From Tabrizicola fusiformis (GTDB lineage: Bacteria; Pseudomonadota; Alphaproteobacteria; Rhodobacterales; Rhodobacteraceae), in contig NZ_JABUHN010000001.1 in assembly GCF_013328815.1 (NCBI RefSeq), positions 124,001 to 188,000 of the forward strand: a stretch of DNA of 64,000 nucleotides. The letters are read 5' to 3'. The notes beneath the pieces were generated by a model. That model was not told where the DNA came from, did not search any database, and worked only from the letters and a program-made list of their open reading frames with translations. Shown piece by piece: positions 8,952 through 18,494 of this stretch; the first letter of the stretch is position 1; every line of letters starts with the position of its first letter. Made by a program: the position numbers and the translations under genes.

Positions 8952-10517
8952 CTAACCCGCCTTGATGATCAGCCCGTCATAGGGCGTGTCATATTCGGTC
9001 GCCGGCGGGGTGAAGCCTTCGACACGCGGCCCATGCGCCCAGATCGAGGGCGTGTAGAGCAGGGGGGCCAGCGCGGTTTCGGCGTGAATCCAGTCATAAA
9101 CCGCCTGCACCTGTGCCTGAACGGTCGCCTCGCTTGCTGCCGTCGCGGCCTCCATCAGCGGGTCGAGGTTGGCGGCGTCAATCACCATCTTGCCATCCAC
9201 CCCGTTGTCATAGGGCGAATAGAGATAGCCCATCATGGTGCCGAAAGGTTCGTAGGGGGCGCCGAAGGTCAGGAACAGCGCCATGTCATACTGCCGCGCC
9301 GGAATGTCGCTGTGGCGCGAGGCGTGATCGACAGAGCGGATCGTCAGTTCGACGCCGATTTCGGCCAGTTGCGCCTGCATCACCTCGGCCATGCTGCGCG
9401 ACCCGGCGATCTGATCGTTCGAGACCACGAATTCGACCTTCAGCGCGGCGCCATCCTTGCTGCGGATGCCGTCGCCGGTCCATCCCGCCGCATCCAGCAG
9501 CGCGCGGGCGGCGTCGGGATCATGGGCGTCGGGGGCAAACTGATTGCCCGACAGCGGAACTGAGGGCGGGAACATGCTGCCTGCGGGTTCCGCCAGCCCG
9601 CTGTAAAGCACCTGCGCAATCGCCACGCGGTCAAAGCCCTGGCTGATCGCATTGCGCACCCGCTTGTCGGCCAGAGCCGGGTTGCGGTCAGGGTTGAAGC
9701 CCAGAAGCATGGCAATGCCGGAATGCACCGCAACCGCGATGCCGGCGTCTTTCAGCGTGGTCGCCTCGTTCGCGGTGATGGGGGCCATGAAATCACCCCC
9801 CGTCACGTCGATGTCACCCGCTCGCAGGGCCGCCATCCGGCCCCGCGAATCCGGCAGGACCACCAGTTCCAGCTTGTCAAAGCCGGGCGCGGTGCCCCAG
9901 TAACCCTCATACCGCTCAAACGCCGAGAGGCTATCCGAGGCCGAGGTCAGCTTCCACGGCCCGGTGCCGATGGCCTTGTCAAAACTGCCATCCGCCGCCA
10001 CCGAGGCCGGGCTGAGATAGCGCGTCGGCTGGGTGTAGCTGAGTTCGAAGAACAGGCTCAGAGGTGCCTCTTTGAAATGCATAACCACCGAATGATCGCC
10101 CTTGATCTCCAGATGGTCGAACAGCCGGACGTGGTTGATCCAGTCATGGTCGCCCGTCGGCACCCAGCGGTCGAGGTTCCATTTCATCGCCTCGGCATTC
10201 CAGGGTGTGCCGTCCTGAAAGGTCACGCCCGGCTGCAATTCCAGTGCAAGCGTCTTGCCATCGTCGGACAGTGACCACGAGGCAGCAAGGCAGGGCTGAA
10301 TCTCGCCCCCGGGGCCGTATTTCACCAGCGGTTCATAGATCAGATCCTGCGCGCCCCAGAGACCCTTATAGGCATGGGGATTCATGTCGCCCGCAGGTTT
10401 GGCGATGGCGAAACGCACCGTGTCACCGGGGGCGGCAAGGGCGCGGGTCGCAAAACCTGGCACAAGGGGCAAAAGACCGGCGGCGGCCATGCCTTGAAGA
10501 AGGTTGCGGCGTTTCAT
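8952..10517 (-). CDS. Extracellular solute-binding protein, family 5 (NikA/DppA-like)
   Basis: A 521-residue periplasmic binding protein of the SBP_bac_5 family. The N-terminus MKRRNLLQGMAAAG with cleavage near ALA-AP has a twin-arginine look, so Tat export is possible. Conserved pieces are DMNPHAYKGLWGAQDLIYEPL, GVTFQDGTPWNAEAMKWNLDRW and GTGPWKL. As I recall NikA, the YTQPTRYLSPAS segment resembles its ligand-arginine region; nickel specificity is not shown. AGGAGAG precedes the ATG. It delivers ligand to the downstream permeases. With the amidase and C-S lyase nearby, an organic nitrogen or sulfur ligand is more likely than a metal. Confidence 0.88.
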   Translation of the reverse strand: MKRRNLLQGMAAAGLLPLVPGFATRALAAPGDTVRFAIAKPAGDMNPHAYKGLWGAQDLIYEPLVKYGPGGEIQPCLAASWSLSDDGKTLALELQPGVTFQDGTPWNAEAMKWNLDRWVPTGDHDWINHVRLFDHLEIKGDHSVVMHFKEAPLSLFFELSYTQPTRYLSPASVAADGSFDKAIGTGPWKLTSASDSLSAFERYEGYWGTAPGFDKLELVVLPDSRGRMAALRAGDIDVTGGDFMAPITANEATTLKDAGIAVAVHSGIAMLLGFNPDRNPALADKRVRNAISQGFDRVAIAQVLYSGLAEPAGSMFPPSVPLSGNQFAPDAHDPDAARALLDAAGWTGDGIRSKDGAALKVEFVVSNDQIAGSRSMAEVMQAQLAEIGVELTIRSVDHASRHSDIPARQYDMALFLTFGAPYEPFGTMMGYLYSPYDNGVDGKMVIDAANLDPLMEAATAASEATVQAQVQAVYDWIHAETALAPLLYTPSIWAHGPRVEGFTPPATEYDTPYDGLIIKAG

Positions 10518-10549
10518 CTGGGGCTCTCCTGTTGATATGTTGGTTTTGT

Positions 10550-11740
10550 TCAGCTTTTCTTGATCTTGCCCGCCGCGATGCAGGTCTCTATCGCGGTCAG
10601 GAAACGGGTCAGGTCGTCTTGCAGGTCTTCGGGCGCTTCCATGCCGACCGACAGGCGCAGCACGAATTCCGGGCCGGTCCAGCGGGTGGCGCTGCGCAGC
10701 GGCGCGACGGCTGAAGGCGCGGCCAGACTGCGCGTTCCGCCGAACGAGGCGCCGATGGAGATGACCCGCAGCGCATCCAGCGCGGGCAGCACATGCGGCG
10801 CGGCCAGATCATCGAAGGCCACCGAGAAGAGGCCCGAGGCGCCATGGAAATCGCGCGCCCAGATGTCATGCCCCGGGCTGCCCGGAAGCGGCGGATACAG
10901 CACCTGCGCCACATGCGGCTGCGTTGCCAGCCATCCGGCCAGTCGCAGCGCCGTCGCGCTGGCGCGCGCCATCCGCACCGCCATCGTCTCGACCCCACGC
11001 ATGACAAGCGCCACGTCATCGGGGGACACGCCGATGCCATATCGGCCCATCTGCGCCTTGATCCGCAGGCCCAAATCCGGGTCGGCCACCGTGACCGATC
11101 CCATCAGCAGATCGGAATGGCCGCCGAAATGCTTGCTCAGGGCTTCGGCGACCAGATCGACGCCATGCTCCAGCGGGCGGAAGTTCAGCGGCGAGGCCCA
11201 GGTGTTGTCGCAGCCCGTCAGCGCGCCATGACGGCGGGCAATGGCCACGATGGCGGCAATATCCTGCATCTCCAGCGTCAGGGAACCGGGGCTTTCCGCC
11301 CAGATCAGCCGGGCGCCCGGGGCTTGTTCGTCCAGGGCCGCAAGGTCGGTCGGGTCGTAGAAAGCCGCAGAAATGCCCAAGGCGGGCAGGTCGGTCTGCG
11401 CGAAATCGCGGGTCGGGCCATAACAGGTATCGGGCAGCAGCACCCGGTCGCCGGTCTTCAGCACGGCCAACATGGCAAAGACATTCGCCGCCTGACCAGA
11501 GGGCAGCAGCACGGTCCGCGCCCCGCGCTGCATGGCCGTGATCCTGCCCTCCAGATGCCGGTGGGTCGGCGTGCCGTAAAGCCCATAGACATAGCCATCC
11601 GCCCCCCGGCCAAGGCGGCGGGCAAAGCTGTCGGCATCGGGGTAAAGGATGGTGGACGCCCGATGAACCGGCACCGTCAGGCTGTCATAGCCCTCGGTGC
11701 TGACCGGCACGCTCTGAAGGGAAAGTGTCTCATCACGCAT
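10550..11740 (-). CDS. Cys/Met metabolism PLP enzyme (cystathionine beta-lyase-like)
   Basis: A 396-residue fold-type I PLP enzyme of the cystathionine gamma-synthase/beta-lyase family. The cofactor lysine is Lys203 in ALSKHFGGHSD, the ring-binding aspartate is Asp178 in GCDNTW, and the substrate site Tyr is in YGLYGTPTHRHLE. The start was set at the ATG at 11740 because AAAGGAG lies just upstream; a TTG at 11767 would extend it but lacks a site. It is the first gene of the transporter-amidase operon and diverges from a LysR regulator. It probably cleaves a sulfur amino acid or related thioether. The exact reaction is uncertain. Confidence 0.82.
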   Translation of the reverse strand: MRDETLSLQSVPVSTEGYDSLTVPVHRASTILYPDADSFARRLGRGADGYVYGLYGTPTHRHLEGRITAMQRGARTVLLPSGQAANVFAMLAVLKTGDRVLLPDTCYGPTRDFAQTDLPALGISAAFYDPTDLAALDEQAPGARLIWAESPGSLTLEMQDIAAIVAIARRHGALTGCDNTWASPLNFRPLEHGVDLVAEALSKHFGGHSDLLMGSVTVADPDLGLRIKAQMGRYGIGVSPDDVALVMRGVETMAVRMARASATALRLAGWLATQPHVAQVLYPPLPGSPGHDIWARDFHGASGLFSVAFDDLAAPHVLPALDALRVISIGASFGGTRSLAAPSAVAPLRSATRWTGPEFVLRLSVGMEAPEDLQDDLTRFLTAIETCIAAGKIKKS

Positions 11741-11797
11741 ACGGAACTCCTTTGTCGTCACGCTCAAGGTTGACCGGCAAGGAACATTCCGTCCAAT

Positions 11798-11818
11798 ATA
11801 GAGATGGGTGCCTTCTAT
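11798..11818. promoter_or_regulatory. LysR-type dyad ATAGA-N11-TCTAT (putative operator)
   Basis: A perfect 5-bp-arm dyad separated by 11 bases lies between the C-S lyase gene (start 11740, minus) and the LysR gene (start 11836, plus). LysR proteins often bind T-N11-A dyads in exactly such divergent regions. Short arms make chance occurrence possible. Confidence 0.45.
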
Positions 11819-11835
11819 TCCGTTAGGTTATAGCT

Positions 11836-12729
11836 TTGGACGTTCGCCAGATCGAAGCCTTCCATGCCGTGATGACCTGGGGCACCACGGCCCGCGCGGC
11901 CGAGGTGCTGCGCATCTCGCAACCCGCCGTCAGCAAGGCGATCATGGCGCTTGAGCGCGCGGTCGGTTTCCGCATCTTCGACCGCGAGAAGGGCCGCCTT
12001 GTTCCCACGTCCGAGGGGCAGCTTTTCTACCGCGAGGTCGAGATTTCCTTTGCCGGTATCGCCCGCCTGCGCAGCGCCGCCGCCCGCATCCGCGATTATG
12101 GCACCGGCGAGGTCCGGCTGGGCTGCCTGTCTGCCTTCAGCACCAATCTTGTGCCCAATGCCATCGCCCGGTTCCGCCGCAAACACCCCGAGGTGAGTGT
12201 GACGCTGGTTGTGGCCGGCTCTTCCGTGGTGCGTGATCAGGTGGCGGCCAATCATCTGGACGTGGCCGTCACAGCGGATGAGATTGACCAGACCGGGCTG
12301 GACGCCACCCCCTTTGCGCAGATCCCCGCGATGATCGCGCTGCCGCCCGGCCACGCTCTGGCGGCGCGGGATGAAATCCTGCCCGCCGATCTGGACCGCG
12401 TGCCTTTTGTCGCACTTGCCGCCGAAGATACCACCCGACACGAGGCCGAACGGATCTTTGCAGCGCATGGTGTGTCGCCGCGCGTGGTGGTCGAGACCGC
12501 CTATTCCACCACGATTTGCGGGCTGGTGCTGTCGGGTCTGGGTTGCGGGATCGTCGATCCGCTGACGGCGCCGGGCTTTACCGACCGGGGAATGGTGCTG
12601 CGCCCGATGCGGCCCTCGGTCAACTTTCGCACATTGCTGCTGTTGCCGCCCAAGAAACCTTCGCGTCTGGCGCGGGATATGGCCGAGTGTCTTTGCGCCG
12701 CCCGCGATCAACTTGCGCCGCCCCGTTGA
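11836..12729 (+). CDS. LysR-family transcriptional regulator
   Basis: A 297-residue regulator. The winged helix-turn-helix is at residues ~1-60 (TTARAAEVLRISQPAVSKAI), followed by a linker helix and a two-lobed ligand domain. The start is a TTG; no in-frame ATG is near enough to keep the first helix (DVRQIEAFH). It diverges from the C-S lyase/transporter/amidase operon, with a dyad in between. It resembles OccR/NocR-type activators in its N-terminus. It likely controls the divergent operon in response to its substrate or a breakdown product. Confidence 0.87.
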   Translation: MDVRQIEAFHAVMTWGTTARAAEVLRISQPAVSKAIMALERAVGFRIFDREKGRLVPTSEGQLFYREVEISFAGIARLRSAAARIRDYGTGEVRLGCLSAFSTNLVPNAIARFRRKHPEVSVTLVVAGSSVVRDQVAANHLDVAVTADEIDQTGLDATPFAQIPAMIALPPGHALAARDEILPADLDRVPFVALAAEDTTRHEAERIFAAHGVSPRVVVETAYSTTICGLVLSGLGCGIVDPLTAPGFTDRGMVLRPMRPSVNFRTLLLLPPKKPSRLARDMAECLCAARDQLAPPR

Positions 12730-12822
12730 GTCGCCGGTCTGCGGGCATTGCCAAGACGGGTCTCGGAAGAGAGGTCGCCCGGAATGGCAAACCCCTTCAT
12801 CAGCAATATATCAGGGAAGCAG

Positions 12823-12898
12823 TGGTGAGCCGGACAGGATTCGAACCTGTGACCCGCTGATTAAAAGTCAGCTGCTCTACCAACTGAGCTACCGGCCC
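12823..12898 (-). tRNA. tRNA-Lys (anticodon TTT)
   Basis: A 76-base cloverleaf with encoded CCA. The acceptor stem GGGCCGG pairs with CCGGCTC, the D arm is TAGCTCAGTTGGTAGAGCA, and the anticodon loop is CTTTTAA. The T loop is GTTCGAATC. Its body is almost the same as the CTT-anticodon gene 101 bases away. Confidence 0.97.
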
Positions 12899-12999
12899 AC
12901 TGCGAGAGGCTCACTAAGCAAGCCTCTGGGATACGTCAACCCCGAATCAATTGCGCCGCTGCAATGGGTTGCAGCCTGACGCGATCGAAGGGAGACGGA

Positions 13000-13075
13000 T
13001 GGTGAGCCGTGAAGGATTCGAACCTTCGACAAGCTGATTAAGAGTCAGCTGCTCTACCAACTGAGCTAACGGCCC
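13000..13075 (-). tRNA. tRNA-Lys (anticodon CTT)
   Basis: A 76-base cloverleaf with encoded CCA. The acceptor begins GGGCCGT and ends ACGGCTC, and the anticodon loop is CTCTTAA. It differs from the neighbouring TTT gene in the acceptor, variable and T-stem bases, with compensating changes. The pair probably arose by tandem duplication. Confidence 0.97.
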
Positions 13076-13163
13076 ATCCGTGGGGGCGCCCTAAACCCTA
13101 TCTCGGACGAGCGCAAGCGCTTTCCGTGACCAAGGGCTGGAAAGCGGCACGGCTGCGGCGTAT

Positions 13164-14015
13164 ATGCGGGCCATGAGCGCGCAATCCCCCATCGACGGCC
13201 TGCATTTCCGCAAGATGCATGGCGCCGGAAACGATTTTGTCGTGATCGACTCGCGCGGGCGGGCCGGGGCGGTGGTCACGTCTGCGCTGGCCAAGGCTTT
13301 GGGCGACCGCAACCGCGGCGTGGGGTTTGACCAGTTGGCCGAGATCCGCGACAGCGATCAGGCCGATTTCGCGCTGGATTTCTGGAACAACGATGGCACG
13401 CAGGCTGGCGCCTGCGGCAATGCCACGCGCTGCGTCTCTGATCTGGTGATGCGGGGGCTGGGGCGCGATGCCGTGTCGCTGGTGACGGCGCGCGGCGGCT
13501 TGTCGGCGGTCCGGCTGACCGATGGCCGGGTTTCGGTGAACATGGGCCACCCGCAGCGCGGCTGGGCCGAGGTGCCGCTGGCGCGCGAGGTGGACGTGAT
13601 GCACCTGCCGCTGCCGGGCGATCCGGTGGCCCTTGGCATGGGCAACCCGCATTGCGTGATCTTCGTGGAAGACGCCGAAGCTGTGGATCTGCCCGCCCTT
13701 GGCCCGGTCTATGAGCATGACCCGCTGTTCCCGCAGCGCACCAATGTCGAATTCGTCAGCCTGACCGGCACCGACCGCCTGCGGATGCGGGTGTGGGAGC
13801 GGGGGGCGGGCATCACCCTCGCCTGCGGGTCGGGCGCTTGTGCTGCGGCCGTGGCGGCGCATCTGCGCGGGCTGACCGGGCGGCATGTGCTGCTGGACCT
13901 TGACGGCGGCGTGCTGGAGATCGACTGGCGCGAAGATGGCGTCTGGATGAGCGGGCCGGTGGCGCATGTCTTTGACGGCTGGCTGTCGCCCGATTATCTG
14001 GCGCAGAACGCATGA
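13164..14015 (+). CDS. dapF: Diaminopimelate epimerase
   Basis: A 283-residue cytoplasmic enzyme that converts LL- to meso-diaminopimelate for lysine and peptidoglycan. The two catalytic cysteines are in ACGNATRC (Cys84) and [10 protein letters not shown] (Cys221). [13 protein letters not shown] at the N-terminus and the two-fold pseudo-symmetric layout are typical. Two ATGs (13164 and 13173) are possible and neither has a clear ribosome site. The stop overlaps the start of mtaB (ATGA), a pairing common in this group. Confidence 0.95.
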   Translation: MRAMSAQSPIDGLHFRKMHGAGNDFVVIDSRGRAGAVVTSALAKALGDRNRGVGFDQLAEIRDSDQADFALDFWNNDGTQAGACGNATRCVSDLVMRGLGRDAVSLVTARGGLSAVRLTDGRVSVNMGHPQRGWAEVPLAREVDVMHLPLPGDPVALGMGNPHCVIFVEDAEAVDLPALGPVYEHDPLFPQRTNVEFVSLTGTDRLRMRVWERGAGITLACGSGACAAAVAAHLRGLTGRHVLLDLDGGVLEIDWREDGVWMSGPVAHVFDGWLSPDYLAQNA

Positions 14016-15265
14016 AACCGCCCGTCTTCTCAACGCTGGGCTGCCGCCTGAACGCCTATGAGACCGAGGCGATGAAGGAACTGGCCGCCGCCGCCGGGGT
14101 GGAGGGCGCCGTGGTGGTCAACACCTGCGCCGTCACCGCCGAAGCCGTGCGCAAGGCCAAGCAGGAAATCCGCCGCCTTGCCCGGGAAAACCCCGGTGCG
14201 CCGGTGATCGTCACCGGCTGCGCCGCCCAGACCGAGCCGGACACCTTTGCCGCCATGCCCGAGGTGACCCGCGTCATCGGCAACCATGAAAAGATGCAGG
14301 CCGAAACCTGGACCAGCCTGCGCAGCGCCGATTTCATCGGCCAGACCGAGAAGGTGCAGGTCAATGACATCATGTCGGTCAAGGAAACCGCAGGCCATCT
14401 GATTGACGGGTTCGGTCGCGTGCGCGCCTATGTGCAGGTGCAGAACGGCTGTGATCACCGCTGCACCTTCTGCATCATCCCTTTCGGGCGCGGCAACTCG
14501 CGTTCGGTGCCGGCCGGGGTGGTGGTGGAGCAGATCAAGCGGCTGGTGGACAAGGGCTTTCAGGAGGTGGTGCTGACCGGGGTTGACCTGACGTCATGGG
14601 GCGCCGACCTGCCGGCAGAGCCGCGTCTTGGCGATCTGGTGATGCGGATTCTGAAACTGGTGCCCGATTTGCCGCGCCTGCGGATCAGTTCCATCGACAG
14701 CATCGAGGCTGACCCGATGCTGATGCGGGCCATAGCCACCGAACCGCGCCTGATGCCGCATCTGCATCTGTCCTTGCAGGCGGGCGATGACATGATCCTG
14801 AAACGGATGAAGCGCCGCCATCTGCGCGACGATGCCATCCGCTTTTGTGAAGAGGCCCGGGCGCTGCGGCCCGATATGGTGTTCGGTGCCGACATCATCG
14901 CGGGCTTTCCGACCGAAACCGAAGAGATGTTCGCCAGTTCGCTGAAACTGGTGGAGGATTGCGGGCTGACCTTCCTGCACGTCTTCCCCTTCAGCCCGCG
15001 CAAAGGCACCCCCGCCGCCCGGATGCCGCAACTGACCGGCCCGGTGATCCGCGACCGCGCGGCCCGGTTGCGCGCCGCAGGTGACACCGCACTTGCCCGG
15101 CATCTGGCGGCGCAGCGGGGGCAAACCCACCGCATCCTGACCGAAACCCCCCGCATGGGCCGGACCGAGCAGTTCACCGAAGTCGCCTTTGCCGCCGATC
15201 AGCCCGAGGGCGTGATCCTGCAAGCGGCGATTCTCGGCCATGAGGGCGCCCGGCTGATGGCCTGA
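14012..15265 (+). CDS. mtaB: tRNA t6A37 methylthiotransferase MtaB
   Basis: A 417-residue radical-SAM methylthiotransferase that adds a methylthio group to t6A37 of tRNAs reading ANN codons. The UPF0004 domain ([31 protein letters not shown]) carries three cysteines for one cluster. The radical-SAM triad is in the segment CDHRCTFC. Length and CR-LNAYE opening fit MtaB rather than MiaB or RimO. It overlaps dapF by four bases. A pair of hairpins follows the stop. Confidence 0.93.
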   Translation: MKPPVFSTLGCRLNAYETEAMKELAAAAGVEGAVVVNTCAVTAEAVRKAKQEIRRLARENPGAPVIVTGCAAQTEPDTFAAMPEVTRVIGNHEKMQAETWTSLRSADFIGQTEKVQVNDIMSVKETAGHLIDGFGRVRAYVQVQNGCDHRCTFCIIPFGRGNSRSVPAGVVVEQIKRLVDKGFQEVVLTGVDLTSWGADLPAEPRLGDLVMRILKLVPDLPRLRISSIDSIEADPMLMRAIATEPRLMPHLHLSLQAGDDMILKRMKRRHLRDDAIRFCEEARALRPDMVFGADIIAGFPTETEEMFASSLKLVEDCGLTFLHVFPFSPRKGTPAARMPQLTGPVIRDRAARLRAAGDTALARHLAAQRGQTHRILTETPRMGRTEQFTEVAFAADQPEGVILQAAILGHEGARLMA

Positions 15266-15270
15266 ACCGC

Positions 15271-15313
15271 CAAGTTTCTTCGAAGAAACTTGCAAATTCC
15301 TTCCAAGGAATTT
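15271..15313. terminator. Two head-to-tail AT-rich hairpins after mtaB
   Basis: Hairpin 1 (15271-15292) is a perfect palindrome with half-site CAAGTTTCTTC. Hairpin 2 (15294-15313) has arms AAATTCCTT and AAGGAATTT around CC. They lie between mtaB and accD. A similar pair follows the exonuclease III gene at 56405-56448. No long T-run follows, so termination or mRNA protection are both possible. Confidence 0.55.
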
Positions 15314-15393
15314 GGCCCCCTGCGCCCCGCCGTTGCAATCCGGCCCCCCTGCCGCTATCTGGACGAGGCTGACGCGATGCGAGGAGCGGGCTG

Positions 15394-16308
15394 ATGAACT
15401 GGATTTCGAACTACGTCCGACCGAAGATCAATTCGCTCTTCTCGCGCCGGGAAGTGCCCGAGAACCTGTGGACCAAGTGCCCTGAATGCGGGACCATGCT
15501 GTTCCACCGCGAATTGGCGGCCAATCTGAACGTCTGCACCTCGTGCGATCACCATATGGCGATCACCCCGCGCGACCGTTTCACCGCGCTGTTCGACACA
15601 GGCATCTTTGTCGAGGTGAAGGTGCCAGAGCCGATCACCGACCCGCTGCATTTCCGCGATCAGAAGAAATACCCCGACCGTCTGAAAGCCGCGCAGAAAT
15701 CGACCGGCGCCAAAGAGGCGATGCTGGTGGCAGAGGGTGAGGTGGGCCGCACCCCCATCGTCGCCGTGGCACAGGATTTCAGCTTCATGGCGGGGTCGAT
15801 GGGCATGTATGTCGGCAATGCCATCGTGGCTGCGGCCGAGCGTGCGGTAAAGCTGAAGCGGCCGCTGGTGCTGTTCGCCGCGGCAGGCGGCGCGCGGATG
15901 CAGGAGGGGATTTTGTCCCTGATGCAGATGCCGCGCACCACGGTCGCGGTGCAGATGCTGCGTGAGGCGCGGTTGCCCTATATCGTTGTTCTCACCCATC
16001 CGACCACGGGCGGCGTGACGGCCTCTTATGCCATGCTGGGCGATGTCCAGATTGCCGAGCCGAATGCGCTGATCTGCTTTGCCGGTCCCCGGGTGATCGA
16101 ACAGACCATCCGCGAAAAACTGCCCGAAGGCTTCCAGCGCGCCGAATATCTGCTGGATCACGGGATGCTGGACCGCGTGACCCATCGCAAGGCGATGCGG
16201 GATGAGCTGATGATGATTCTGCGGATGCTGATGGGTATGACGCCTGCGGTGAAGGGCGATCTTCCGCCGCCGGGCGATCCCTCGGCAGCGGTGGCAGACG
16301 CCAATTGA
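15394..16308 (+). CDS. accD: Acetyl-CoA carboxylase carboxyltransferase subunit beta
   Basis: A 304-residue subunit that, with AccA, moves the carboxyl group from biotin to acetyl-CoA to make malonyl-CoA. An N-terminal four-cysteine zinc ribbon (CPECG, then CTSCD) is followed by the crotonase-fold carboxyltransferase domain with [15 protein letters not shown] and [20 protein letters not shown] precedes the ATG. It is coupled to folC. A C-terminal tail rich in Pro/Asp is variable in the family. Confidence 0.96.
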   Translation: MNWISNYVRPKINSLFSRREVPENLWTKCPECGTMLFHRELAANLNVCTSCDHHMAITPRDRFTALFDTGIFVEVKVPEPITDPLHFRDQKKYPDRLKAAQKSTGAKEAMLVAEGEVGRTPIVAVAQDFSFMAGSMGMYVGNAIVAAAERAVKLKRPLVLFAAAGGARMQEGILSLMQMPRTTVAVQMLREARLPYIVVLTHPTTGGVTASYAMLGDVQIAEPNALICFAGPRVIEQTIREKLPEGFQRAEYLLDHGMLDRVTHRKAMRDELMMILRMLMGMTPAVKGDLPPPGDPSAAVADAN

Positions 16309-17573
16309 GCGGGTCGGACGCCATTCTTGAACGGATGATGACCTTGCATCCCAAGGTCATCGACCTGACGCTGGACCGGGTGCATCGCCTACTGGCCGCG
16401 CTGGACCACCCCGAGCGGCGCCTGCCGCCGGTGATCCATATCGCGGGCACCAATGGCAAAGGCAGCACGCAGGCGATGATCCGCGCCGGGCTTGAAGCCG
16501 GGGGTGACAGGGTTCACGCCTATACATCGCCGCATCTGGCGCGGTTTCACGAACGTATCCGGCTGGCGGGCGCGCTGATTTCCGAACCGGCGCTGACCGC
16601 GCTGCTGGACGAATGCGTCACCGCCAACGGCCCGGATGAGATCACCTTTTTCGAGATCACCACCTGCGCGGCCTTTCTTGCGTTCGCCCGCACCAAAGCC
16701 GACTGGACCCTGCTTGAGGTCGGCCTTGGCGGGCGGCTGGATGCCACGAATGTGGTGGACAAGCCCCGGCTCAGTATCATCACCCCGGTCTCGCTGGACC
16801 ATGAAAGCTTCCTGGGCGACACGGTTGCCAAGATCGCGGGCGAAAAGGCCGGGATCATCAAGCGCGGCGTGCCGGTGATCGTCGGCCCGCAATCCCCCGA
16901 GGGGCTTGAGGTGATCGAGGCGCAGGCGGCGCGGCTCGGCGCCCCGGTTCTGGCCTATGGCCAGCACTGGAACGTCTGGGAAGAGCGGGGGCGGTTGATC
17001 TATCAGGATGAGAACGGCCTGCTGGACCTGCCCTTGCCCAATCTGCCCGGCCCGCATCAAATTCAAAACGCCGGGGCGGCGATCACCGCCCTGCGCGCCC
17101 TTGGCCGCGATGCCGCCGCCTGCGAGGCTGCGGTGACCCGCGCCGAATGGCCCGCCCGGATGCAGCGCCTGCGCCATGGCCCGCTGGTCGATCTGGCGCC
17201 GCAGGTGGAGCTTTGGCTGGACGGCGGGCACAACCCCGCAGGCGGTGCTGCGGTGGCGGCAACGCTGGCCCGGATGCCCACGCGCGAGACGCATCTGATC
17301 TGCGGAATGCTGAACACCAAGGATGTCGCGGGCTATATGCAGCCGCTTGCCGGGCAGGTGACGCGGCTGCACGCCGTCTCGATCCCGGGCGAGAAGAACA
17401 CCCTTCCCGCCGAAACCACCCGCGACGCGGCGCTGTCGGTCGGCATCCCGGCGGAAGCGGCGGCTTCGGTGGCTTCGGCCCTCGCCGGAATCGCCGCGCA
17501 GACCCCGGGTGCGCGGGTGCTGATCTGTGGTTCGCTCTATCTGGCGGGTGCCATCCTGCGCGAGAACGGATAA
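16305..17573 (+). CDS. folC: Bifunctional folylpolyglutamate / dihydrofolate synthase
   Basis: A 422-residue Mur-ligase-like enzyme that adds glutamate to dihydropteroate and folates. The ATP loop is AGTNGKGST, with [12 protein letters not shown] and SLDHESFLG as further family motifs and DGGHNPAG in the C-terminal domain. The TTG start overlaps the accD stop. It keeps the N-terminal helix ([20 protein letters not shown]) that an internal ATG would lose. The accD-folC pairing is common in proteobacteria. Confidence 0.94.
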   Translation: MSGSDAILERMMTLHPKVIDLTLDRVHRLLAALDHPERRLPPVIHIAGTNGKGSTQAMIRAGLEAGGDRVHAYTSPHLARFHERIRLAGALISEPALTALLDECVTANGPDEITFFEITTCAAFLAFARTKADWTLLEVGLGGRLDATNVVDKPRLSIITPVSLDHESFLGDTVAKIAGEKAGIIKRGVPVIVGPQSPEGLEVIEAQAARLGAPVLAYGQHWNVWEERGRLIYQDENGLLDLPLPNLPGPHQIQNAGAAITALRALGRDAAACEAAVTRAEWPARMQRLRHGPLVDLAPQVELWLDGGHNPAGGAAVAATLARMPTRETHLICGMLNTKDVAGYMQPLAGQVTRLHAVSIPGEKNTLPAETTRDAALSVGIPAEAAASVASALAGIAAQTPGARVLICGSLYLAGAILRENG

Positions 17574-17634
17574 GGCCCGAAAACCGCCGCAATCGTCTGG
17601 AACAACAGGGGAAACCTGTAACGGCCCCTGTTCC

Positions 17635-18360
17635 ATGACCGAGTTTTCGCCTGCAAGCTTTGCTATTTCGGCCGTCCCCCGCCAGCGTGTGGCGCTTCTG
17701 GTCGATGGGGACAACATGTCGGCGGCTCAGGCCGGTAAGCTGATCGTGCAGGCCGCGCGCGAGGGCGACCTTATCATCCGCCGCATCTATGCCGGCCCGA
17801 ACGGGCTGACGAATTGGGAAAAGACCCAAGGCTTTCATCTGCGCCATGCCGGTTCGGGCAAGAATGCCGCCGACCTCCTGCTGACGGTCGAGGCGATGGA
17901 GATCATGCTGACCGGCAAGGCCGATGTGTTGGTGATTGCCAGTTCCGACCGCGATTTCTCCCATCTCGCCACCCATCTGCGGGAAAATGGACGGCGGGTG
18001 GTGGGCATCGGCGAGGAAAAGGCGCCTGTGCATTTCGAGAAATGCTGTGCCGACTTCCATCGTTTGCCCGAGCCGGAGGCCGTGCCACCCGCCTTTCCTC
18101 CTCCGCCGCCTGCCGCAGCCAAACCCACATCTGCGAACCCAGCCAAAAGGGCGCTCGCCGACCAACTGGCCGAGGTGATCGCCGCCAACGCCACCGAAGG
18201 CGGGCTGGAGGTCCAGCAGCTTGGCCCCCTGATGTTCAAGAAAACCGGCAAGAAGATGAGCCAACACGGCTTCAAGGACTGGCGCGCGTTCATGCGCGAC
18301 CACCCCAGCCGCTTCGCCTGTGACCCAAAGGGCGCCGACGCCCGCGTCCGCCTTCGCTAG
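17635..18360 (+). CDS. NYN-domain (PIN-like) protein with C-terminal LOTUS/OST-HTH domain
   Basis: A 241-residue protein of the LabA/DUF88 type. Residues ~17-145 form a NYN ribonuclease-like domain with acidic sites VDGDNMS, LLTVEAMEIM and IASSDRDFSHL. A Pro/Ala linker precedes residues ~175-240, which look like an OST-HTH/LOTUS RNA-binding domain (LAEVIAANATEGGLEVQQLGPLM). The ATG at 17635 keeps the full domain; longer frames run into folC. It may be an RNA-binding nuclease, but no bacterial substrate is known to me. Confidence 0.82.
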   Translation: MTEFSPASFAISAVPRQRVALLVDGDNMSAAQAGKLIVQAAREGDLIIRRIYAGPNGLTNWEKTQGFHLRHAGSGKNAADLLLTVEAMEIMLTGKADVLVIASSDRDFSHLATHLRENGRRVVGIGEEKAPVHFEKCCADFHRLPEPEAVPPAFPPPPPAAAKPTSANPAKRALADQLAEVIAANATEGGLEVQQLGPLMFKKTGKKMSQHGFKDWRAFMRDHPSRFACDPKGADARVRLR

Positions 18361-18368
18361 GCTCCCCC

Positions 18369-18414
18369 TTCATCTTGGCTCAAATATCCCGGGGGTGCGG
18401 GGGCTGGCCCCCGC
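18369..18414. repeat. Intergenic repeat, copy 1 (CATCTTGGC / AAATATCCCGGGG core plus GC hairpin)
   Basis: The core runs 18369-18395 with CATCTTGGC and AAATATCCCGGGGG. A hairpin GCGGGGGC-TG-GCCCCCGC follows at 18397-18414. Two more copies occur at 45224-45268 and, reversed, 62964-63011. It lies after the NYN gene and before the ArnT-like gene. Confidence 0.7.
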
Positions 18415-18494
18415 TCCGCCGCTTGCCGCCGCCAAGGCGGTTTCCTTCGTAGCCCCCGCAGGCTAGAACCACCCGGCAACAGCAGGAGGCGGGC

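Noticed and set aside
8952-10517. Nickel-specific NikA
   Set aside because: Family likeness alone does not show metal use. The operon has an amidase and C-S lyase rather than urease, hydrogenase or a NikR gene, so nickel was not used in the name.
10550-11767. TTG start of the C-S lyase at 11767
   Set aside because: The in-frame ATG at 11740 has AAAGGAG at good spacing, and the nine extra residues would not fit the family.
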